A stretch of 8,281 nt of DNA from Chloroflexaceae bacterium UBA1466 (GTDB taxonomy: Bacteria; Chloroflexota; Chloroflexia; Chloroflexales; Chloroflexaceae). The DNA is taken from assembly GCA_002325605.1 (NCBI GenBank), contig DCSM01000196.1, positions 1 to 8,281 of the forward strand, given 5' to 3'. Under the pieces are notes generated by a model. It did not search any database, was not told the DNA's origin, and was given only the letters and a program-made list of their open reading frames with translations. The position numbers and the translations under genes were made by a program. Below, one piece after another: positions 1-6,688 of the stretch. Position 1 is the first letter of the stretch; each line of letters starts with the position of its first letter.

Positions 1-653
1 TTCAGATGCCTGAAATGGATGGCCTCGAAACCACGCGCTACATCTGTCAACGCTGGCCCTACCAACGCCCCCGCATCATCGCAATGACGGCCAATGCCCT
101 GCGTGGGGATCGGGAGCGGTGCATCCGGGCCGGAATGGATGACTATATCAGTAAACCTGTTCAAGTTCACGAATTGATTGCGGCGCTTAATCTGCGAGCT
201 TCCTCCGAAATTTTGACTCCCCCGGCTTTGCTGCCTCCCCTGCTTCCGATCCCTAACCCTATTGCTTTGGAAGCTTTGTATTCGACACTTGGCGATGATT
301 CGCCTACTATCGTGCAAGAATTTATTGAACTTTTCCTGGATGATTCCGTGCGTTTATTGAGTGAATTAGACAAAGCCTTGATTCACAACGATACAATGCT
401 TTTTTGCCGTGCTGCCCATTCCTTTAAAGCCAGTAGTGCTTTATTGGGCGCGAAAACATTGGCCAACTTGTGTCGAGAAATGGAATTAAAGGGCCAAAAC
501 AAAGATTTAACTGAGGCGGAAAACGATCTACTTCAAGCCCAGACCGAGTTTAAGTTGGTCCGCCAGAGTCTCGAAAAGATTCTGAGTTGTTTGGAAAATG
601 AACATGGCTACGAGCTTGCCGTAAGTGCGAAATCTAATTTGCAGGATGCCTAG
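1..653 (+). CDS. Hybrid sensor kinase/response regulator, C-terminal part (receiver tail + HPt domain), cut by left edge
   Basis: Reading is open from the first base (frame ...Q-MPEMDGLETT from position 3) to TAG at 651-653, so the true start lies outside the window and the ATG at 6 is internal. The first ~65 residues are the second half of a receiver domain: QMPEMDG follows the phospho-Asp (which would lie just off the edge), AMTAN carries the conserved Thr (codon 87-89) and ISKP the conserved Lys (codon 153-155). A Pro-rich linker (about residues 66-86 counted from MPEMDG) leads to an HPt domain, about residues 87-195. Its phospho-acceptor His is in AAHSFKASSALLGA (codon 417-419). By family knowledge, the REC-HPt order is that of tripartite hybrid kinases, which relay phosphate His-Asp-His to a separate response regulator. 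Whether a kinase core lies upstream cannot be seen. It converges on the activase operon. I see no terminator after it. Confidence 0.9.
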   Translation, partial: QMPEMDGLETTRYICQRWPYQRPRIIAMTANALRGDRERCIRAGMDDYISKPVQVHELIAALNLRASSEILTPPALLPPLLPIPNPIALEALYSTLGDDSPTIVQEFIELFLDDSVRLLSELDKALIHNDTMLFCRAAHSFKASSALLGAKTLANLCREMELKGQNKDLTEAENDLLQAQTEFKLVRQSLEKILSCLENEHGYELAVSAKSNLQDA

Positions 654-1876
654 CTCGCCTTTTTGCGGCGCTGAAATTGAACCGCCTGATAGATAAAGGC
701 TTCCAACCGCGTCTTGAGATTGGTGCCCTCTTGCCCATCAAAGATCAAATCTAACCACGGGATATTCTCTAAATCCGCCCTAAGCCGAGGAGCCATGGCC
801 GCTGTAATGATCCCTGGCATGCACGAGAAAGGCATTACATTGATGATTCCGCAAGCCCCATCATGCTTAAACATATCAATTGCCTTGCCCATACTAAGCG
901 TAGCTTCCGAATTGAGATCGGAATGATAGTAGGGTTTGAGGTTTTCCATCAATTTCCCAATCGGCGTTTCGTGGGGAAAGCGCAGCAAATGCGCTACAGG
1001 CTCGACCAGCTTGCGCTCCGTGTAGTTTTGATAAAATTCAGAGACCGTAGATTTGAAAAAATCCACGTATAAATCCATCAACGCGGTGTAATGCTTGTAA
1101 TCCCAAGTGGTGAAGTGAAACCACTCGCCCAGTGATGCAAAGACGATCTCGCCGCCTGCCGCCTCGACTTGCCGAATAATCTCCTGGTTGCTAAAGGCAT
1201 TAAGGCGCACATAAATCTCGCCGACCAAGCCAATCAACGGGCGACGTTCGCGGCGGTCAACCGCTAAAGCCTCATATTGTTTGGCCGCCCAGGCCATCGC
1301 TTCCACCAGCCGCTTATCGGCTCCCGCTTCAATCGCCCCGCAGATGTGATCTAAACAAAGTTGATAAACCTTGTCGGTTTCCCCTTTTTGGCATTCATAA
1401 GGCCGATATTCATGGGTCAAACGTTGCAAAAGGTCAACCGCAATCGCGCCTTGCCAGATCAGCTGGCGCATTCGCACGGGATTATCGCCCAAACCCAAGT
1501 AGGAATTACTGGCGGAAGGGGTAATAAACTCGATCTGGCCTAAGCCTTGCTCGCGCAAAAGCTCTTTTTGCAGGATGTCATATTGCCCAAAGCGACAAGA
1601 ACCCGTGGTCGTGGGCATAAAGATCGCCGCCTTTTCAGGGTCAAACTCTTCTTGGCGCACTAAGTGGACAATATCGCCCGTCGTGGTAAAGCAAGGCAAA
1701 CATTCTTGCCCCTTGCACAAATCTTGCCCCAGCGCTAAAGTTTCTTTATTCGGCGGGGGCAGCGTAATGGCGGGAATGCCCTGGGCCCGATAGGCTGCGG
1801 CTAAAGCATAGCAATGATCGCACATATAGGGCACATAGATCGTCTTTACAGGCTTCTTTAGTCTCTTTTTCAGCAT
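650..1876 (-). CDS. COG3581-like CoA-activase-associated protein (2-hydroxyacyl-CoA dehydratase superfamily), 408 aa
   Basis: Cytoplasmic protein, no signal peptide or membrane segment. It resembles the COG3581 family, which is usually found fused to or beside BadF/BcrA-type ATPases and is distantly related to HgdB/HgdD-type dehydratase subunits. Visible cysteines are C19 and C22 (YMCDHC), C54, C59 and C62 (LCKGQECLPC), C94 (TGSCRFGQY), C162, C174, C179, and C342 and C352 (CGIINVMPFSC). Several sit in motifs typical of the family and could bind an iron-sulfur cluster. The start is well supported: GGAGG lies 6 nt before the ATG at 1876. The ATG overlaps the stop of the upstream activase gene (ATGCTGA), so translation is probably coupled. 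Stop is TAG at 652-650. In many bacteria this segment is, from memory, the C-terminal third of a ~1400-aa protein; here 1013 + 408 aa make up that length. The exact reaction is unknown. Confidence 0.85.
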   Translation of the reverse strand: MLKKRLKKPVKTIYVPYMCDHCYALAAAYRAQGIPAITLPPPNKETLALGQDLCKGQECLPCFTTTGDIVHLVRQEEFDPEKAAIFMPTTTGSCRFGQYDILQKELLREQGLGQIEFITPSASNSYLGLGDNPVRMRQLIWQGAIAVDLLQRLTHEYRPYECQKGETDKVYQLCLDHICGAIEAGADKRLVEAMAWAAKQYEALAVDRRERRPLIGLVGEIYVRLNAFSNQEIIRQVEAAGGEIVFASLGEWFHFTTWDYKHYTALMDLYVDFFKSTVSEFYQNYTERKLVEPVAHLLRFPHETPIGKLMENLKPYYHSDLNSEATLSMGKAIDMFKHDGACGIINVMPFSCMPGIITAAMAPRLRADLENIPWLDLIFDGQEGTNLKTRLEAFIYQAVQFQRRKKAS

Positions 1877-4800
1877 TGAACTCCTCCAAGTATTGGTTGT
1901 TTACGGTGAAGGCCCATTTTAAGGCTATCGAAAAAGGCTTCACAGCGGGTAATAACGCCTGCATCCGCTGTATGATCATCCATTTCTAATTCTAGGAAAG
2001 GTTTATCATCCAGAATGCGCGTGAAGAAACTGCTAATAAACGAGTCTGGGCCACAGTTGAAACTGGTAACGTAGATCGCTTGTAAACGGGGATCATCTTT
2101 GATGATGGTGGCAGCGGCCAAAATATCTTGGCCACTGCGCCAAAACATTTTGCCATAGCGTTCAGAAAGATTCACCGTTTCAAGAGGTAAGAAATCCATT
2201 GGAATCGGTAAGATGCCGCGTTTCCGCAACTTAAAGGGCAAATCATGGCAAACGCCCAAATCCGAGGTGTTGTAAGGTCGCCCGACAAGGACGGCAGCTT
2301 GTTGGGTGGGGCCCAAATCGTGCAAAATCTCACGTCCGCGCTGCCGAATCGCCAAGTAAAAATCTTTTTGAGCCGCTTCAGCCGCGCTAATCGCTTGAGT
2401 TAAGCGTTTACTTGAAACCTCAAGCTGTTTGCCCAAAGCTTTTAGTTCCTTTTGATAGGCTTTCTGCCAAAACATATGTAATGGAAAGTTAATGGGCTGC
2501 ACGCCATGAGCGCGAAAGTCAATTTGAGCCGCGACCATATAGGAGGAAGCGGGAATGAAGGGGCAGTAATTGTTCTCGCTTTGCCCAGAAGCAATATTTT
2601 CACGGTTGATGACGCTGGGGAGGAAAACAAAATCAACTTGCTTTTCCAGGAGATCAACTACGTGGCCATAGGCTAACTTTACCGGAAAACAGGCTTCTGC
2701 ATTGGCATGTTCGACGGTTTGATGAGTGATTTTGGGGTTTGTGGCATCTGAAAGGACAATTTCAAGGCCCAATTGACCAAAAAATGTGCGCCAAAAAGGA
2801 AATAGATCATAGAAAATCAGGGAGCGCGGGATTCCAATACGGGGTTTTCCATTGCGCCTTGGGTCTGGAGGGGTATAATCGCCTAAGAGAAGTTTAACCC
2901 GTTCGCCAAAAAGGTCAGGGACTTCTGTGTTGACCAACTTTTTGTGCTGGGGGCTATTGTGGCCAAGGTCTTCAAAGATGTCGCAGCGCGCTCCATAGTA
3001 GATTGGGGCTTCCTTTGCAATGAAAATCTTACTGATTTCACAGAGATTGGGGCACGATTTGCATTCAAAAGTTGTGGTTTCATAATGGCGGTCCGAGAGG
3101 TCAAAGCCCCGAAACCGCGTTGGGCACTTTTGCCCCTGCTCGCGCTGGCTGGTAAGCTCTTCCATCGCTAAGATCGCCGAGCCAATCGCTCCTGTTACAT
3201 CATGATGCGGTGGAACAGTTATTTTGCGCCCCAGCAATTGTTGAAAAGCTGCAACTACTCCTTGATTCCAAGCAACTCCACCTTGAAAAAAGACATTTTT
3301 CCCAACAAGTCGCCCATTGACTACTCGATTGAGATAGTTTTGGGCAATTGCGTAAGCCAAACCAGCCGTTAATTCCGCAACTTGAGCGCCTTGTTGCTGA
3401 TGATGCACAATATCTGACTCCATAAAGACCGTACAACGCTCGCCAAGACAAGTTGGATGTTCAGCAGCTAAGGCTAAATCACTAAAATCGCTCTTAATAT
3501 CAATTTTCAAGCGGTCAGCTTGCTCTTCCAAAAAGGAACCCGTGCCCGCCGCGCACGCGCTATTCATCGCAAAATTGACAACGGCTCCGTGCTTGAGACT
3601 GATATATTTGCTATCCTGGCCGCCAATTTCAAAAACGGTATCAACGGTGGGGTCGAGGGCAATCGCGGCTCGCGCCTGCGCGGTAATTTCGTTGCGAATC
3701 ACGTCGCCGCCGACAAAATCTGCGGTCAGGTGGCGGCCAGAGCCTGTCGTGCCCACGCCTTGGACAAGCACTTTTTCCCCGACCTCCAGCCCAATTTCGT
3801 GGAGCGCCTGGCGCACCGCCTCTATTGGCCGGCCCGCAGTCTGGAGATACCGCCGGGCAATAACATTTGTTTCTTCGTCTAGCAAAACGACGTTAGTGCT
3901 AATCGACCCCACATCAATGCCCAAATAGACAGAGAGAAGGTCTGAATTAGCCTTTTTGGCTTGGCTAATTGTAGTTAATTCGCAACGCGCTGGCTGAATT
4001 TCGTGACTCTTTAGCGGCTCCATGTTGGTGGGAAGATTTTTTTGCGTTTTGATCTGTGCTTCGAGTGGTTCAAAACCAATGAATTTTGATAATTTGCCGA
4101 GCGCATCCTCGTCCATAGCGACAAAAGCTGTGCCTAAAGCGGCCATCATCGGGTGGTTTTCGGGCACAATCAGTTGGCCGGGCTTTAATTTCAGCAACCG
4201 TTCAAAAGCCCTTACCACGCCTTGATTGTAAGCGACCCCGCCTTGAAAAAGAATCGGGGGCGTAAAAGCCTTGCCTTTGCCAATCACGCCTTTGAAATTG
4301 CGGGCCAGCGCCAAACACAAACCTGCTAAAATATCCGCTAAGGGAATGCCTTTTTGTTGCAAGTGAATCATGTCGGATTTGGCAAAAACTGTACACCGTC
4401 CCGCGATTCGGGCAGGATTAGTTGATTGCAAAGCCAAATTCGCAAATTCTTCTTCGATAGAAATGCCTAACCGTTCGGCTTGTTGATCGAGGAAAGAGCC
4501 AGTTCCCGCCGCGCAAAGCGCATTCATCGCAAAATCAACTAGCACCATCTTTTCACTTCGCGCATCCCATTCAACCGCCAAAAACTTGCTGTCTTGTCCC
4601 CCAATCTCAATTACGGTGCGAGCTTCAGGGTGAAACTCACCAACCGCACGAGTCTGAGCGATAAGTTCATTACAATGTTGCCCACCAATCAATTGAGCAA
4701 TTTGATCCCCGCCTGAACCTGTAAGCCCCACGCCAAGAATCTGCTTTGACGCTAAATCAGCTTGCAAATCGGCGATAGCGCGGAGCAAAGTCTGGCGCGG

Positions 4801-4911
4801 TTGCCCATTGGAACGCAAGTAGCGCTGGTGAAGCAGATTTCGTTGGCGATCTATCACAACGACTTTCACCGTTGTAGAGCCAATATCAATGCCTAGATAG
4901 ACACTATTCAT
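1870..4911 (-). CDS. Tandem BadF/BcrA-type CoA-enzyme activase ATPase with DUF2229-like C-terminal region, 1013 aa
   Basis: ATPase of the acetate kinase/Hsp70/actin fold, related to HgdC, the activator that uses ATP to drive electrons into 2-hydroxyacyl-CoA dehydratases. Domain 1 (about 4-266) has GIDIGSTTVK (7-16), GLTGSG, IEIGGQDSKF, NALCAAGTGSF with C133, and GRCTVF with C173. Domain 2 (about 328-584) repeats all of these: GIDVGSISTN (331-340), GTTGSG, FEIGGQDSKY, C453 and C493. In HgdC the two equivalent Cys per subunit hold one [4Fe-4S] between the subunits of a homodimer. A linker region follows with CKSCPNLC (C617, C620, C624) and C643, then a DUF2229-like part from RIGIPRSLIF (691) to about 905, and a tail with NCGPDSF. 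The start is supported by GAGGT 7 nt upstream and an in-frame TAA at 4941-4939. The final codons contain the ribosome site and start of the next gene. The substrate enzyme is unknown. Confidence 0.9.
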   Translation of the reverse strand: MNSVYLGIDIGSTTVKVVVIDRQRNLLHQRYLRSNGQPRQTLLRAIADLQADLASKQILGVGLTGSGGDQIAQLIGGQHCNELIAQTRAVGEFHPEARTVIEIGGQDSKFLAVEWDARSEKMVLVDFAMNALCAAGTGSFLDQQAERLGISIEEEFANLALQSTNPARIAGRCTVFAKSDMIHLQQKGIPLADILAGLCLALARNFKGVIGKGKAFTPPILFQGGVAYNQGVVRAFERLLKLKPGQLIVPENHPMMAALGTAFVAMDEDALGKLSKFIGFEPLEAQIKTQKNLPTNMEPLKSHEIQPARCELTTISQAKKANSDLLSVYLGIDVGSISTNVVLLDEETNVIARRYLQTAGRPIEAVRQALHEIGLEVGEKVLVQGVGTTGSGRHLTADFVGGDVIRNEITAQARAAIALDPTVDTVFEIGGQDSKYISLKHGAVVNFAMNSACAAGTGSFLEEQADRLKIDIKSDFSDLALAAEHPTCLGERCTVFMESDIVHHQQQGAQVAELTAGLAYAIAQNYLNRVVNGRLVGKNVFFQGGVAWNQGVVAAFQQLLGRKITVPPHHDVTGAIGSAILAMEELTSQREQGQKCPTRFRGFDLSDRHYETTTFECKSCPNLCEISKIFIAKEAPIYYGARCDIFEDLGHNSPQHKKLVNTEVPDLFGERVKLLLGDYTPPDPRRNGKPRIGIPRSLIFYDLFPFWRTFFGQLGLEIVLSDATNPKITHQTVEHANAEACFPVKLAYGHVVDLLEKQVDFVFLPSVINRENIASGQSENNYCPFIPASSYMVAAQIDFRAHGVQPINFPLHMFWQKAYQKELKALGKQLEVSSKRLTQAISAAEAAQKDFYLAIRQRGREILHDLGPTQQAAVLVGRPYNTSDLGVCHDLPFKLRKRGILPIPMDFLPLETVNLSERYGKMFWRSGQDILAAATIIKDDPRLQAIYVTSFNCGPDSFISSFFTRILDDKPFLELEMDDHTADAGVITRCEAFFDSLKMGLHRKQPILGGVQC
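1881..1887 (-). promoter_or_regulatory. Ribosome binding site of the COG3581-like gene, inside the activase gene
   Basis: Minus strand reads GGAGGAG, then TTCA, then ATG. GGAGG is 6 nt from the start. It lies within the last codons of the upstream ORF (Leu-Gly-Gly-Val-Gln-Cys). A near-perfect ribosome site placed exactly here argues that the 408-aa protein is made from its own start and that the gene split is genuine rather than a sequencing frameshift. Confidence 0.8.
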
Positions 4912-5049
4912 CTTTGATACCTCATAAAAGGAAGGAATTTACGGGCTGGAAGCCTGTGAAGCAGCCTCAAAAGCCCAAACTCGGCTTCCAATCGCAAATT
5001 TGTTTGGCATTTCTTTAATAAGCAAGAAAGAACACAGAGAACTTCCTTA
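4912..5049 (-). promoter_or_regulatory. Activase mRNA 5' leader (~138 nt) with possible folded structure
   Basis: No gene is expected here. The leader follows from the minus promoter at 5056-5083. It holds three complementary pairs. AAGGAAG (plus 5042-5048, at the transcript 5' end) matches CTTCCTT (plus 4928-4934, just before the ribosome site). TGGAAGCC (plus 4983-4990) matches GGCTTCCA (plus 4947-4954), 8 bp with a 28-nt loop. GGGC (plus 4973-4976) inside that loop matches GCCC (plus 4943-4946) directly after the stem, giving a pseudoknot topology. A 23-codon ORF (5010-4939, ATG to TAA, weak upstream AAAGAA) also lies here, in frame with the activase but closed by TAA. GAGGT at 4923-4919 is the activase ribosome site. 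A riboswitch-like or attenuation role is only an inference; no known riboswitch family was recognised. Confidence 0.3.
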
Positions 5050-5055
5050 TTCCTA

Positions 5056-5083
5056 ATTATACACAAACTTGCTTTTCTTACAA
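5056..5083 (-). promoter_or_regulatory. Promoter of the activase operon
   Basis: Minus strand -35 TTGTAA (plus 5078-5083), a 16-bp spacer, and a perfect -10 TATAAT (plus 5056-5061). Transcription would start near 5049. It is the best sigma70-like match on this strand between the divergent genes. The -35 matches consensus at 4 of 6 positions. Confidence 0.6.
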
Positions 5084-5132
5084 GCCAACGAAATTTTAAC
5101 TTATAATAAGGTCAGGCAAGGGCAAATTGCAT

Positions 5133-5161
5133 TTGACATGGTTTAAGCGTAATGTTACGAT
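5133..5161 (+). promoter_or_regulatory. Promoter of hflX
   Basis: -35 TTGACA (5133-5138, perfect consensus), 17-bp spacer, -10 TACGAT (5156-5161) preceded by TGT, which gives an extended -10. Transcription should start near 5167-5169, at or beyond the TTG at 5167. An inverted repeat CAAAT-TGC-ATTTG (5123-5135) touches the -35 and could be an operator, but it is short. A second -10-like TATAAT at 5102-5107 has only a poor -35 (TTACAA, 18-bp spacer). Confidence 0.7.
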
Positions 5162-5166
5162 AAAAA

Positions 5167-6540
5167 TTGGCATTCGTTCTATTTAAGCAAAGGACAAAGA
5201 CCATCGAAGAACAAACCAAAGGTGGCAAACACCTGCACGAAACTGAACCGCCACGCAAACGGGCCTTTCTGGTCGGGGCGGAGGTTTTCACGGCGGCCAG
5301 CCCGTGGGGCGTGGAGGATTCGCTGCAAGAATTGGCTTTGCTTGCGGATACCGCAGGCTTAGAGGTCGTGGGGCAGCTTTCGCAAAAATTAAGCACGCCT
5401 TCGCCCAAATTCTTCATTCGGCCTGGGAAGGTAAGGGAAGTTGCGGCTTTGCGGGAGGAATTGAAGTATGACCTTCTCATCTTTGATGATGAGCTTTCCC
5501 CCGCGCAGACGCGCAACTTGGAGAAGGAACTTCAAACCGCCGTCTTAGACCGTACCGCGCTGATCTTGGATATTTTTGCCCAACACGCTCGCACGCATGA
5601 GGGAAGGATCCAAGTTGAGTTGGCCCAATATCAATACTTGTTGCCGCGTTTGCGTCGCCAATGGACTCACTTAGAGCGGCAAGCGGGCCAAGGGGGAACT
5701 TCAGCGGGAGGGGTGGTCGGGTTGCGGGGGCCAGGGGAAACCCAACTAGAGTTAGACCGGCGAAACATTGACCGCCGAATCGCGTGGTTAAAGGAGCAAT
5801 TGGAAGCGGTGCATCGGCATCGGGAACTTTACCGCCAGCAGCGGCGCGAAAGTGGGCTTCCGGTGGTCGCGCTGGTCGGCTATACCAATGCGGGAAAATC
5901 AACCTTGCTCAATGCCTTGACCGATGCAACCGTCCATGTTGCGGATCAGCTATTTGCGACCCTTGACCCGACGACTCGGCAAATGACCTTACCTAACGGG
6001 CAACAAGTGTTACTTACGGATACCGTTGGCTTTATTCAGAAGTTGCCGACGCAGTTAGTCGCTGCTTTTCACGCAACGCTGGAAGAGATAAACCTCGCTG
6101 ACCTTCTGCTCCACGTTCTGGATATTACGCATCCTAATGCCCAAGAACAAACGCAAACGGTAGACGAAACGCTGAAGAAATTAGGGGTTGAGGGAAAACC
6201 GATGCTGACCGTTCTCAACAAAGTAGATAAGATGGAGCCGATGAATGAAGCTACGGTTGGGAATTTGGCCGCAGAATTGGGGATGCCAAAGGATTATCTA
6301 GCGGTTTCGGCCCAGCAAGGTTGGGGCCTGGAAGCTTTAAGGGCCCGTATTGAAGCTAGTCTCGCCAACGTAATGCTGCTGATAGAAGCTTGTATCCCTT
6401 ACCAAAAGGGGAATTTGGTCGCCCTTTGGCACGAACGGGGCTACATTGAAGAGGAGCAGCACGAAGAAGAAGGGACCCGAATTCGGGGCCGGCTTCCCCG
6501 TGCTTTGCTTCCCCAATTTGCCCCATTCCTCAAGCAGTAG
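5167..6540 (+). CDS. hflX: GTPase HflX
   Basis: Ribosome-associated GTPase; in characterised bacteria HflX binds the 50S subunit and splits or rescues stalled or heat-damaged ribosomes. Numbering here is from the TTG at 5167. The N-terminal domain begins at RAFLVGAEV (32-40) and continues through FFIRPGKV (82-89) to the glycine-rich GLRGPGETQLELDRR (185-199). A coiled linker follows, then the G domain: G1 GYTNAGKST (238-246), G2 in FATLDPTTR (T265 region), G3 DTVGF (285-289), G4 NKVD (351-354), G5 SAQ (381-383). The C-terminal tail ends LPRALLPQFAPFLKQ. The start is uncertain. TTG 5167 is the only conventional start codon before the conserved domain, but it sits at the predicted transcription start with no ribosome site. 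CTG at 5233 has AGGTGG 7 nt upstream and would give M-HETEPPRKRAFLVG, a family-like N-terminus of 435 aa. Monocistronic: a terminator follows 35 nt after the stop. Confidence 0.95.
   Translation: MAFVLFKQRTKTIEEQTKGGKHLHETEPPRKRAFLVGAEVFTAASPWGVEDSLQELALLADTAGLEVVGQLSQKLSTPSPKFFIRPGKVREVAALREELKYDLLIFDDELSPAQTRNLEKELQTAVLDRTALILDIFAQHARTHEGRIQVELAQYQYLLPRLRRQWTHLERQAGQGGTSAGGVVGLRGPGETQLELDRRNIDRRIAWLKEQLEAVHRHRELYRQQRRESGLPVVALVGYTNAGKSTLLNALTDATVHVADQLFATLDPTTRQMTLPNGQQVLLTDTVGFIQKLPTQLVAAFHATLEEINLADLLLHVLDITHPNAQEQTQTVDETLKKLGVEGKPMLTVLNKVDKMEPMNEATVGNLAAELGMPKDYLAVSAQQGWGLEALRARIEASLANVMLLIEACIPYQKGNLVALWHERGYIEEEQHEEEGTRIRGRLPRALLPQFAPFLKQ
5220..5225 (+). promoter_or_regulatory. Candidate ribosome binding site for a CTG start of hflX
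   Basis: AGGTGG ends 7 nt before CTG at 5233, ideal Shine-Dalgarno spacing, inside the longest hflX reading frame. An alternative AAAGGA (5189-5194) stands 8 nt before ATC at 5203. No ATG occurs between the promoter and the conserved HflX domain, so the site helps decide the start. Confidence 0.4.
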
Positions 6541-6574
6541 GGAATTTTTCCTCACTTCTCTCTACAAGCTTAAA

Positions 6575-6612
6575 GAAGGGGCGTTCGTTTGAACGTCCCT
6601 TTCGCTTTTTTT
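6575..6612 (+). terminator. Rho-independent terminator of hflX
   Basis: A 12-bp stem (6575-6586 with 6591-6602, including two G-T wobbles), loop GTTT, then CGC and seven T (6606-6612). It lies 35 nt after the hflX stop and should end that transcript. Confidence 0.9.
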
Positions 6613-6677
6613 CAGACCTTTTGCCAACGCAAAGCAAATCCTTTCCGCTCTAGCAAGACCTTTTGGAAGCTAAGAAA

Positions 6678-6682
6678 GAGGA
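6678..6682 (+). promoter_or_regulatory. Ribosome binding site of the NurA-domain gene
   Basis: GAGGA stands 6 nt before the ATG at 6689. An in-frame TAA at 6671-6673 rules out an earlier start. The stretch between the terminator and this site (6613-6677) shows no convincing -35/-10 pair. Confidence 0.7.
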
Positions 6683-6688
6683 AAATTT

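Noticed and set aside
641..690. Bidirectional terminator between the convergent genes
   Set aside because: Only a 4-bp CGCC/GGCG stem around TTTTTGC can be drawn, with no T run following on either strand.
1861..1880. Programmed frameshift joining the two activase-operon genes
   Set aside because: There is no classical slippery heptamer before the stop, and a strong ribosome site with a correctly spaced ATG explains separate translation.
3520..3928. Two overlapping plus-strand ORFs of 120 and 128 codons
   Set aside because: They lie wholly antisense to the second activase domain, whose motifs are unmistakable, and their translations show no domain and low-complexity Arg/Ala composition.
4910..4925. 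Five-codon mini-ORF (ATGAGG...TGA) overlapping the activase ATG on the minus strand
   Set aside because: It has no ribosome site of its own, and its ATGAGGT is simply the ribosome site of the activase; likely chance.
5078..5107. Second plus-strand promoter TTACAA-N18-TATAAT
   Set aside because: The -10 is perfect but the -35 matches at only 3 of 6 positions and the spacer is long; the promoter at 5133-5161 is much better.
5123..5135. Operator at CAAAT-TGC-ATTTG over the hflX -35
   Set aside because: Five-base arms are too short to separate from chance in an AT-rich promoter; noted only in the promoter entry.
5112..5902. Minus-strand ORFs of 134 and 141 codons opposite hflX
   Set aside because: They are antisense to conserved HflX segments, lack any recognisable motif, and the first would cross the hflX promoter.
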